A DNA stretch of 12,047 bases from assembly GCA_029779995.1 (NCBI GenBank), contig JAKOZM010000231.1, forward strand, positions 1 to 12,047, written 5' to 3'. The DNA comes from Actinomycetes bacterium (GTDB lineage: Bacteria > Actinomycetota > Actinomycetes > S36-B12 > UBA10799). How positions within the stretch are numbered: the stretch's first letter is position 1; each line of letters opens with the position of its first letter. The notes under the pieces were generated by a model. It was given only the letters and a program-made list of their open reading frames with translations, had not been told where the DNA came from and ran no database searches. Positions 1-5,432 of this stretch are shown in pieces. Both the position numbers and the translations under genes were made by a program.

Positions 1-369
1 GCCAAAACTGGTTCCGGTCAGGCCGAGCTGCAGCAACTTCGCGCCGGGGCGGCCGTTGTTCGGCTTGGCCAAGGTGGCCGTGCCGCTCAAGTTGTTCACA
101 TAGTTCTGTGTTGCGACGTCGGCGTTGGTCGCCTTCTCGATGCCGCTGGCCCACCAGAGCTTCTGTTTGGTCACGTGATCAGCCGCGTCGACGTCCAGCG
201 AGAGCACGATCCTGGTCCCGCCCAGAGCGGTCGAACCGTACTGGAAGCAGTACGCCCCGCCTTTGTCGATCGCCGTCTTCCCCGCTGCCTGAGCGCTGCT
301 CATTCCTACGAGACTGGCAAGGACGAGGACGCCGGCCGCGCCCCCACGGAGCACTGTGTGCGTTTTCAT
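1..369 (-). CDS. Small secreted protein of unknown function, 3' end outside the window
   Basis: This minus-strand frame is open from the ATG at 369-367 to the left edge, giving the first 123 residues. Residues 1-28 form a classical Sec signal peptide: MKTHTVLR, then a hydrophobic run, then an AQA cleavage site before AGKTA. The mature part starts with KGGAYCFQYG and continues with alternating hydrophobic residues (RIVLSLDVDA), which suggests beta structure. A purine-rich ribosome site (GGGAGGGA) lies about six bases before the ATG and supports this start. I do not recognise the family. The protein is very likely exported. It is transcribed away from another small secreted protein gene at 548, and the two share a 178-bp control region. 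Stop codon, full length and any C-terminal domain are not visible. Confidence 0.8.
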   Translation of the reverse strand, partial: MKTHTVLRGGAAGVLVLASLVGMSSAQAAGKTAIDKGGAYCFQYGSTALGGTRIVLSLDVDAADHVTKQKLWWASGIEKATNADVATQNYVNNLSGTATLAKPNNGRPGAKLLQLGLTGTSFG

Positions 370-412
370 TGGAATCCCTCCCTGCGGATGGCAACGCCTG
401 TCCGCGTGATAT

Positions 413-437
413 CTGCCGACGGCGCCGTTATCGGCAG
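413..437. promoter_or_regulatory. Inverted repeat between two divergent secreted-protein genes
   Basis: CTGCCGA at 413-419 and TCGGCAG at 431-437 are perfect 7-bp inverted arms around an 11-base centre that itself contains the palindrome GGCGCC. It lies 44 bases upstream of the minus-strand ATG at 369 and 111 bases upstream of the plus-strand ATG at 548. It could be an operator or a leader hairpin of the minus-strand gene. The repeat is seen directly; its role is inferred. Confidence 0.4.
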
Positions 438-516
438 TGGTGAGCGATAACTGAAGTAAGACACCTCATTAGTGGGAATTCGAGTCTGAGATCCCGGCTG
501 GGTTGCCGTGGACGCG

Positions 517-522
517 TAGCGT
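517..522 (+). promoter_or_regulatory. Possible -10 box for the 548 gene
   Basis: TAGCGT matches the actinobacterial TANNNT -10 pattern and lies 25 bases before the ATG at 548, leaving room for a short leader with the GAGGAGGGG ribosome site. No convincing -35 hexamer is found 16-18 bases upstream, so this is tentative. Confidence 0.28.
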
Positions 523-547
523 TTAGGGCAGGGGAAGAGGAGGGGTA

Positions 548-1060
548 ATGAACGGAAGGGCGAAGTCAGTAGCGGTCCTGGTCGGTGGTGCACTCCTGGT
601 GGGAACACCAGCGGTCGCGGCGAGCGGACCTTCACAGCAGCCGATGTCACCGAGTCAGGCACGCGGCGTCTTCAGGAAGGCCGTGTGCCCGCTCAACGAG
701 ACTTTCGTGGTGCTGGAGAAGGTCGAAAAAGCCCCAGTGGTGAACTGGGAAACGCTACAGGCAGCACTGATGGAAACCGGAGACATGCAGTTACGCACGG
801 CCGCCAAACTGGGACATCCCAAGCGGCCGTGGCCAGCCAACGTGGCCAGCTACATGCCCGCTATGGCTGACCTGGATCTGACACAGGCCGGCGCGAACTA
901 CACGCTTGCCGCTGCGGGCTCATTCGAGGAGTACCAGACGTTGCTCAAGGCCTTGCAGAAGGACATTTCCGCGCCCCTCAAGGCGGAGATCAAGGCGTTT
1001 GTGAAAGCGCGCAAGATCGTGCACAAGCGACTCGGCCTGCCCAAGGACGCCTGCGCCTGA
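548..1060 (+). CDS. Secreted protein of unknown function, 170 aa
   Basis: A strong ribosome site (GAGGAGGGG) directly precedes the ATG. Residues 1-24 are a Sec signal peptide: MNGRAKS, a hydrophobic core with VLVGGALLVG, and the cleavage site AVA before ASGPSQQP. The mature protein is about 146 residues, mostly helical by pattern, with Lys/Glu-rich segments such as LEKVEK and KAEIKAFVKARK. It has exactly two cysteines, C47 near the mature N-terminus (AVCPLN) and C169 next to the C-terminus (KDACA). These are well placed for one disulfide that would close the fold end to end. I do not recognise the family and see no catalytic motif. It is divergent from the secreted protein gene at 1-369 and convergent with the secreted nuclease gene ending at 1199. 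Confidence 0.85.
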   Translation: MNGRAKSVAVLVGGALLVGTPAVAASGPSQQPMSPSQARGVFRKAVCPLNETFVVLEKVEKAPVVNWETLQAALMETGDMQLRTAAKLGHPKRPWPANVASYMPAMADLDLTQAGANYTLAAAGSFEEYQTLLKALQKDISAPLKAEIKAFVKARKIVHKRLGLPKDACA

Positions 1061-1074
1061 CAACCACAAAAGTC

Positions 1075-1123
1075 GGCGACATGCAGGAGTGTCACGGGCG
1101 TGAATCCCGCCACGGAGGTCGCC
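1075..1123. terminator. Possible bidirectional terminator between convergent genes
   Basis: GGCGAC at 1075-1080 pairs with GTCGCC at 1118-1123. A smaller nested repeat lies inside (CGGG at 1095-1098 with CCCG at 1106-1109). It is the best inverted repeat between the convergent stops at 1060 and 1199. There is no T-run and the loop is large, so support is weak. Confidence 0.25.
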
Positions 1124-1198
1124 ACTCATCTCCAGTGAGAGCGTCGTGAGCCCACACACCGAGGGTCGGGGATGCGGTCGGGGGTGCAGGGTGCTGTG

Positions 1199-1858
1199 CT
1201 ACTCGCAGCCGACGCCGTCACCATCGCGGTCCAGGTGCGGCCCGTACCCGGGCTGGCCGATGTAGATGGGTGCCGCTCCTGCCGCGCGGACGGCGTCGCA
1301 GTTTTCGTAGTTGACAGAAGCGGGCGGTACTACCGGGTTGATGAACGTTGGCACGGGGGTAGGTACGTAGGCCGGCTCCGGGTCTGGCTCATCGCAGACG
1401 ATCTCCCCGTTTGTGCTGTCCAGCGTGCGGTACAGGTCCTGCTTCGGATGCCACGCGTAGCCATCGAGGCGGTCATAACGTGCGACGGCCAGTCCGCGGC
1501 GCAGCATGACCGATCCGATGTCACGTCCGTTGCGGGTCTTGACATAGGCCAGGACGCGTCCATAGGCGTCTCTTCCGCTCTTGTTGTACAACTTCACGGG
1601 CCGCTGGACCAGAGCCGCCATCCTTGCCGTCGCCTCCGCGTATCCGCACTGCCCTTCTTCCGGGGTGTCGTACCCGAGCAGCCGGACCGAAGGTCCATCA
1701 ACGATGCTGATCGTGTCGCCATCGACTTCGATCGCCAACCGATAGCCGTCCGCCGCTGCTGGCGTTGCGGGCACTGACAGGCCGGCAGCCACCGTGAAGG
1801 CCGCTCCCATGGTCGTGAGGATACGTGTGGCGGTGTTCATGGGCCCCCCTGCGTTCAT
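1199..1858 (-). CDS. Secreted staphylococcal nuclease-like enzyme with C-terminal excalibur domain
   Basis: The predicted product is a 219-aa exported thermonuclease-fold enzyme that would cleave nucleic acid outside the membrane. Residues 1-36 form a signal peptide ending in TPAAA. The SNase core spans about 37-150 and keeps the known catalytic pattern: DGDT at 46-49, VRLLGYDTPE with R59, D64 and E67, and DAYGR with R101. These match D19/D21, R35, D40, E43 and R87 of the S. aureus enzyme. A Pro-rich linker (about 156-180) leads to an excalibur domain (183-219) with the invariant NC pair and the terminal calcium-loop-like motif DRDGDGVGCE. I chose the ATG at 1858 because GGAGG lies seven bases upstream. 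The ATG at 1840 (213 aa, after a G-run) is equally compatible with the signal peptide. It converges on the 170-aa secreted protein and diverges from the VOC gene at 2035. Confidence 0.9.
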   Translation of the reverse strand: MNAGGPMNTATRILTTMGAAFTVAAGLSVPATPAAADGYRLAIEVDGDTISIVDGPSVRLLGYDTPEEGQCGYAEATARMAALVQRPVKLYNKSGRDAYGRVLAYVKTRNGRDIGSVMLRRGLAVARYDRLDGYAWHPKQDLYRTLDSTNGEIVCDEPDPEPAYVPTPVPTFINPVVPPASVNYENCDAVRAAGAAPIYIGQPGYGPHLDRDGDGVGCE

Positions 1859-1974
1859 GAGGGTGCCTCCGAAGTGGGCGACCCTCCCTTGAGAGGTTTT
1901 CGGCACCAGCTGATGTAGTTCTGAGCCCGCCACCCACTTGCCGCACCGGCGGTTCGGGCAGACTTAGGCTCCAG

Positions 1975-1997
1975 ACGCCTGGTCGTGACCCAGGCGT
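1975..1997. promoter_or_regulatory. 8-bp perfect inverted repeat upstream of the VOC gene
   Basis: ACGCCTGG (1975-1982) and CCAGGCGT (1990-1997) are perfect arms separated by seven bases. The repeat lies in the divergent region between the nuclease and VOC genes, immediately upstream of the candidate -35 at 2000. That suits an activator or repressor operator. A leader hairpin of another transcript cannot be excluded. Confidence 0.45.
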
Positions 1998-1999
1998 TG

Positions 2000-2028
2000 T
2001 TGCGGGTGTGGTCGCACCCTGACACGAT
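2000..2028 (+). promoter_or_regulatory. Candidate promoter with an operator-like palindrome in its spacer
   Basis: TTGCGG at 2000-2005 and CACGAT at 2023-2028 are 17 bases apart. The predicted transcription start would fall at or next to the GTG at 2035, which implies a leaderless mRNA; no clear ribosome site precedes that GTG. The spacer holds a perfect repeat, GGGTG (2004-2008) with CACCC (2015-2019). A repressor bound there would block the polymerase. The -10 is a poor consensus match, so confidence is moderate. Confidence 0.38.
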
Positions 2029-2034
2029 CCCAAG

Positions 2035-2418
2035 GTGGATCAGAATCGCTGGGAGCGCCGCGACTGGTGGGGAGTGGTGCTCGACACCGACGACGTCGAG
2101 ACGCTGACTCACTTCTACGCCCAGTTGCGGGGTTGGCGTATCCACCGGCTCGCCGAGACGGACGCTTCCCTGGACGAGGGGGAGGGCGTCGCCTACCTCA
2201 ACGTCCAGTACGACCCCAGATATGTGCGCCCGGTGTGGCCAGGTCGGCCTGGGCAGCCAACCATGATGATGCATCTGGACTTCGAGGTCTCCGATCTCCA
2301 GGCCGAGGTCGATCGGGCCGTGAGCCTGGGCGCGCAGGTACCCGCGTACCAACCGCAGGAGAACGTCCGCGTGCTGCTCGACCCGGCAGGCCATCCGTTC
2401 TGCCTGTACGTGGGTTGA
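2035..2418 (+). CDS. VOC-family (glyoxalase/bleomycin-resistance fold) protein, 127 aa
   Basis: This is a single-domain vicinal-oxygen-chelate protein. It shows the family pattern of two beta-alpha-beta-beta-beta modules: WWGVVLDTDDVETLTHFYAQLRGW near the N-terminus, then MMHLDFEVSDLQAEVDRAVSLGAQV (about residues 80-104), and a closing LLDPAGHPFCLY motif. H82 is in the usual position for a metal ligand in the second module. The nearest subgroup by pattern is the small Glyoxalase_6-type proteins of Actinomycetota, whose substrates are mostly unknown. I therefore assign the fold but no reaction. The start is GTG at 2035, probably leaderless. The stop TGA is followed two bases later by the next gene, so the two are likely co-transcribed. 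Confidence 0.85.
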   Translation: MDQNRWERRDWWGVVLDTDDVETLTHFYAQLRGWRIHRLAETDASLDEGEGVAYLNVQYDPRYVRPVWPGRPGQPTMMMHLDFEVSDLQAEVDRAVSLGAQVPAYQPQENVRVLLDPAGHPFCLYVG

Positions 2419-2420
2419 GT

Positions 2421-2768
2421 GTGAACCAGTCGCAGGCGCGCCACGACCCCATCCACCCGCCAGGTCGCCGTCGTCTGCGCAGCGCGGTACGTCCCGATGG
2501 TTATGAGACCTGGACCATCGAGCGTGAGCAGTACGACGTACTGCGCGCCTTTGTTCTGGACACCCTCACGGACCTCGATGAGGGCAACGGGGTGTTGCTC
2601 AAGACGCTGATCGAGATCGCGGGGGTGGAGTTGGCGGGCCATCCTCGTTTTCCAAGCGGTCGCTTCACGAACTGGATCCGGTTCATCAAGGTGGACCTGG
2701 AATGCGAGGGGATCGTAACGCGGGTCGGCTCGGCGTCACCCCAGCGGATCCGGCTCACTGACCTCTGA
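2421..2768 (+). CDS. DUF6958-like small protein, 115 aa
   Basis: The reading frame is open for longer on its 5' side, but that part lies antiparallel in frame use to the VOC gene and reads as Arg-rich noise. The real protein starts at the GTG at 2421 (VNQSQARHD), two bases after the VOC stop. The C-terminal two thirds carry the pattern I associate with DUF6958: YDVLRAFVLDTL, a central helix, then RFTNWIRFIKVDLECEGIVTR followed by SPQRIRL at the end. That arrangement resembles a small winged-helix-like fold, but no function is established. The N-terminal 25 residues are basic (GRRRLR) and look disordered. Translational coupling to the VOC gene is likely because of the 2-base gap. The family call is from memory of the motif and is moderately sure. 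Confidence 0.75.
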   Translation: MNQSQARHDPIHPPGRRRLRSAVRPDGYETWTIEREQYDVLRAFVLDTLTDLDEGNGVLLKTLIEIAGVELAGHPRFPSGRFTNWIRFIKVDLECEGIVTRVGSASPQRIRLTDL

Positions 2769-2841
2769 CTGGGTCGCAATTCCGGTGGGCACGCATGGGC
2801 CGAAGTCGACATGATGCGGCATCTGCCGCGGCTGCCGCGCT

Positions 2842-2847
2842 GTATGG
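2842..2847 (+). promoter_or_regulatory. Possible -10 box for a leaderless second VOC transcript
   Basis: TATGGT fits TANNNT and ends eight bases before the GTG at 2856, the typical spacing for leaderless actinobacterial mRNAs. No good -35 is seen. Just upstream, 2816-2829 is GCGGCA-TC-TGCCGC, a near-perfect palindrome, followed by a second TGCCGC at 2833-2838. These could be a protein-binding site or just GC-rich sequence. Confidence 0.3.
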
Positions 2848-2855
2848 TCACGAGC

Positions 2856-3266
2856 GTGGAGCAACGCATCAGCTTCGTGACCCTGGTCGTTCGCGATCTC
2901 GACCGTAGCCGACAGTTCTACTTGCACGGACTCGGTTGGAGCGCCGAACTGGACGCCGCGGGTGAGGTCCTCATGATCCGGGTCGCGGAGAAACTCATGC
3001 TGTCCCTATGGCAACACGAAGCGGCCGAGGCGGAGCTGGGCCCCATCGACCTTGGCCAGGGTCGGCTCCCGTTCACCCTGGCGCACAACGTGGCCACACC
3101 CAGTGACGTGGACCTCGTCCTGCAGACGGCACGGGAGGCAGGCGCCGCCGTATCCCGGGCGCAGCAAAGGCAGTGGGGTGGCTACTCCGGCTACTTCGCG
3201 GATCCGGATGGTTTCCAGTGGGAGGTGGCGTTCAACCCAGGTCCCATCGGGCTGTCCGTGCTGTGA
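2856..3266 (+). CDS. Second VOC-family protein, 136 aa
   Basis: From the GTG at 2856 the protein starts VEQRISFVTLVVRDLDRSRQFYLHGLGW, the standard first beta strand and helix of VOC proteins. The second module ends with the family signature GYSGYFADPDGFQWEVAFNPG (about residues 109-129), in which the Glu of WEVAFNP is the usual metal-ligand position. It resembles the lactoylglutathione-lyase-like VOC proteins of Actinomycetota; the substrate is unknown. In-frame ATGs at 2811 and 2844 would add 15 or 4 residues, but the extra sequence (MRHLPRLPRC) does not look like domain sequence and lacks a good ribosome site. It follows the DUF6958-like gene by 87 bases on the same strand and may be expressed with it or from its own leaderless promoter. 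Confidence 0.83.
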   Translation: MEQRISFVTLVVRDLDRSRQFYLHGLGWSAELDAAGEVLMIRVAEKLMLSLWQHEAAEAELGPIDLGQGRLPFTLAHNVATPSDVDLVLQTAREAGAAVSRAQQRQWGGYSGYFADPDGFQWEVAFNPGPIGLSVL

Positions 3267-3439
3267 CCGTCGCGCTCGATTCCGCCCACCGTCTGCGCGA
3301 GGTGGCTTCGCAGCGCAGCGCTTGGGCGGTTGTTGCGATGCGGTCCGGCATGTCGTGACGACAAGTGCCCAATCTCTTCCCGAACGTGCGGGAAAACCGC
3401 CGGGGAGGCTCCCGCTGCCCGAGCCGTCATCCATGATCC

Positions 3440-3467
3440 GCTCTGGTCAGCAGAGCCGCACTAGGGT
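3440..3467 (+). promoter_or_regulatory. Candidate -10 box with adjacent inverted repeat, upstream of the lipoprotein gene
   Basis: GCTCTG (3440-3445) and CAGAGC (3451-3456) are perfect 6-bp arms around a 5-base loop. They are followed by TAGGGT at 3462-3467, a TANNNT-type -10, 43 bases before the GTG at 3511. The repeat would cover the -35 area, as an operator does. No clear -35 hexamer is present. Confidence 0.35.
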
Positions 3468-3510
3468 GACGGTTTGAGAGCGGGGGTTCTCCTGACCGAA
3501 GGGAAGTGCC

Positions 3511-4764
3511 GTGGGACACAGCCGCACCACCCGTCTGCTACTTGCGGCGTTGGCCGTTTCGCTGCTGGCGGCATGCTCAAGCAACGCAGGCGCCGAGCAG
3601 GCGCCCTCGGAGTCCGCATCGCCGGTACCGGATCCCGCCATGACAGCCCGGATCGAGACGGTCGCGCGGGAGGCCATCGACAAGCACAATCTGCGGGCCC
3701 TCATCGTGCAGGTGACCCAGGACGGTCAGGAGATCTACAGCGGCGCCATGGGGACATCCATGACCGGCGTGCCGGCCACAGTGGACATGCACTTTCGCAG
3801 TGGATCGTTCGGTTTCACCTACATCGGTCAGATCTTCGCCAAGCTGGTGGACCAGGGCCAGGTCAGCCTCGGCGATCCGTTGGCGACGTGGTTCCCCGAC
3901 CTGCCCGAGGCGGACAGGATCACCGTGAAGAACCTGCTGAACATGACATCCGGGTACGCCGATTACGTGTACCAGCCGAGTCTTCAGAAGGACTACTACG
4001 GCGATCCTTTTCAGCAGTGGACCAATGCACGGCTCATCGACATCGGTGTCTCCGCGCCGATGCTGTTCGAGCCGGGCACCAACTGGGCCTACTCCCATAC
4101 GAACTATGTGATCCTCGGCGAGGTGCTGCAGAAGATCACGGGCAAACCCATGGCCGATGTGATGCAGGAGTACGTCATCGAACCGATGGGGCTTGTCGGC
4201 ACCAGCACGAACAAGAACACCCCGGCGATACCCGAGCCCGTCCTGCACAGCTTCTCCTCGGAGCGCCGCCAGTTCCTCGACATTCCGGAATCGGTCGGCT
4301 TCTATGAGGAGGCGACGTTCTGGAATCCGTCATGGACCACCGCGGAGGGGGCGGTGCTCACCTCAACCATCTCCGACCTCAGCCGGTCCATGGCGATCGT
4401 GGGCTCGGGGGAGCAGGTGTCGCCGCAGATGTACCAGCAGCAGGTGGGCGCAAATCTGATCGGCTTCGGCGAAGCGGACCCGACCGGCCGGTGCGAGGTG
4501 TGTCGGGAGAACACCGAGGCCGGTTCCTACGGGCTGGGCGTCGTTCTGCTCGGACCATGGATCACGCAGACGATGAACTTCGGTGGGACCGGTGCGACCT
4601 CGGGGTACCTGCCCGCGGACAAGCTCACGATCTCGGTGGCGACGACCTACGAGGCGTTGGCCTTCGACTCAGACGGGTCGTATGCAAACGCCAGTACGCA
4701 GATCTTCAGGGCGCTCACCGAAAGCTTGGCTCCGGACGATGCACTGCCTGAGCCCACGGGCTGA
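3511..4764 (+). CDS. Lipoprotein of the serine hydrolase / class C beta-lactamase fold, with altered catalytic motifs
   Basis: The 417-aa product has a lipoprotein signal: MGHSRTTRLLLAALAVSLLAAC with lipobox LAAC and lipid cysteine C22, then a Ser/Pro-rich tether. The remainder matches the serine hydrolase (beta-lactamase, PF00144-type) family from about 45 to 405, with the landmarks MHFRSGS, NLLNMTSGYADYV, FEPGTNWAYSHTNYVILGEVL and NPSWTTAEGAV. The catalytic motifs are degenerate. The SxxK site reads S99-F-G-F102, so the general-base lysine is replaced. The YxN site reads Y194-S-H196. The late HxG/KTG position reads N-F357-G-G. Classical beta-lactamase or DD-peptidase chemistry is therefore doubtful. 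A CxxC pair (C328, C331) is an added feature. The GTG start has GAAGGGAAG upstream. I recall similar 'serine hydrolases' with a changed SxxK in mycobacteria and relatives, so this may be a conserved non-classical branch. Confidence 0.87.
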   Translation: MGHSRTTRLLLAALAVSLLAACSSNAGAEQAPSESASPVPDPAMTARIETVAREAIDKHNLRALIVQVTQDGQEIYSGAMGTSMTGVPATVDMHFRSGSFGFTYIGQIFAKLVDQGQVSLGDPLATWFPDLPEADRITVKNLLNMTSGYADYVYQPSLQKDYYGDPFQQWTNARLIDIGVSAPMLFEPGTNWAYSHTNYVILGEVLQKITGKPMADVMQEYVIEPMGLVGTSTNKNTPAIPEPVLHSFSSERRQFLDIPESVGFYEEATFWNPSWTTAEGAVLTSTISDLSRSMAIVGSGEQVSPQMYQQQVGANLIGFGEADPTGRCEVCRENTEAGSYGLGVVLLGPWITQTMNFGGTGATSGYLPADKLTISVATTYEALAFDSDGSYANASTQIFRALTESLAPDDALPEPTG

Positions 4765-4774
4765 CGGTCGCAGG

Positions 4775-5317
4775 TCACCCGCGTGCGAGCTCGGCCGGGT
4801 TGAGCCTGACATGAACTGGTGAGGTGACGGCGAGGGTGTGGTCCCCTTGCACGGCCGCAACCTGTACGTACTGGCCGTCAGAGAGTTCCAACACCGATAT
4901 CGAGGGGGCGAGGGGATCGACGAGCCAGTAGGAAGCCACCCCGGACTCCTCGTAGAGGGCGCGCTTGCGCCCATCGTCCAGCCATCCGGTCGAGGCCGAC
5001 CGCACCTCCACCGCGAGGAGCGGCGCCAAGGGCAGATCGCGATCGGTGAACGCGCTTCTGGGGGCCACCACGATGTCCGGCTGCACCACATGTGGGCCAA
5101 GGACGACATCTAGGGGAGCCATGAGAACGTCGAGTTCGGTTGACTGTGCAGCCGTGTGCAGACTCCTGGCGAGGGCGAACACGAAACGTTGATGCGCCAC
5201 CCCGGGCGCCGGAGTCATCACGAAGGTGCCGTCGATGAGTTCGTGTCGCAGCCCGTCATCGGGAAGGGCATCAAGATCGCCCCGGGTGAGCCGGTTGCCG
5301 GTGGCCATGACTGCCAT
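4775..5317 (-). CDS. Uma2-family (DUF820) PD-(D/E)XK nuclease-like protein, 180 aa
   Basis: The product has the full Uma2/DUF820 signature. The N-terminal HELIDGTFVMTPAPGVAHQRF (about 25-45) is followed by VVQPDIVVAP with D81, LLAVEVRSAST with E104, then DDGRKRALYEESGVASYWLVDP (about 114-135) containing K118. D81, E104 and K118 fit the PD-(D/E)XK-type active site. The usual 'EVLSPST' reads EVRSAST here, a small deviation. Length is typical for the family, and no partner domain or obvious partner gene is present. The ATG at 5317 has AAAGGGGG upstream; an ATG at 5308 is a weaker alternative. The stop lies ten bases from the stop of the convergent lipoprotein gene. The biological role of such solitary genes is unknown; DNA cleavage is inferred from the fold. 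Confidence 0.88.
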   Translation of the reverse strand: MAVMATGNRLTRGDLDALPDDGLRHELIDGTFVMTPAPGVAHQRFVFALARSLHTAAQSTELDVLMAPLDVVLGPHVVQPDIVVAPRSAFTDRDLPLAPLLAVEVRSASTGWLDDGRKRALYEESGVASYWLVDPLAPSISVLELSDGQYVQVAAVQGDHTLAVTSPVHVRLNPAELARG

Positions 5318-5407
5318 GGTGCCCCCTTTGGTTGCATGGGTCCACTCTGCGCTCAGCTGGCACCTGGCGGTTCTGGCGGTCCACAGGACGCACTAGCGCC
5401 CACACCA

Positions 5408-5432
5408 GCCCTTCCGCCGCCGCGGCGAGGGC
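5408..5432 (-). terminator. Possible terminator of the 768-aa secreted protein gene
   Basis: Directly after the minus-strand stop codon, GCCCT and AGGGC arms (5428-5432 and 5408-5412) enclose the self-complementary CGCCGCGGCG. This makes a compact GC-only hairpin. There is no T-run and the stem is interrupted. Confidence 0.33.

Noticed and set aside
2067..2420. N-terminal extension of the DUF6958-like gene through the VOC gene
   Set aside because: The extension is Arg-rich noise in a second frame of a well-supported VOC gene; the GTG at 2421 gives the expected protein size.
5371..5388. Direct repeat of TGGCGGT between the Uma2 and 768-aa genes
   Set aside because: Two copies of a 7-mer in GC-rich DNA, with no further copies or flanking structure, do not support a repeat array or attachment site.
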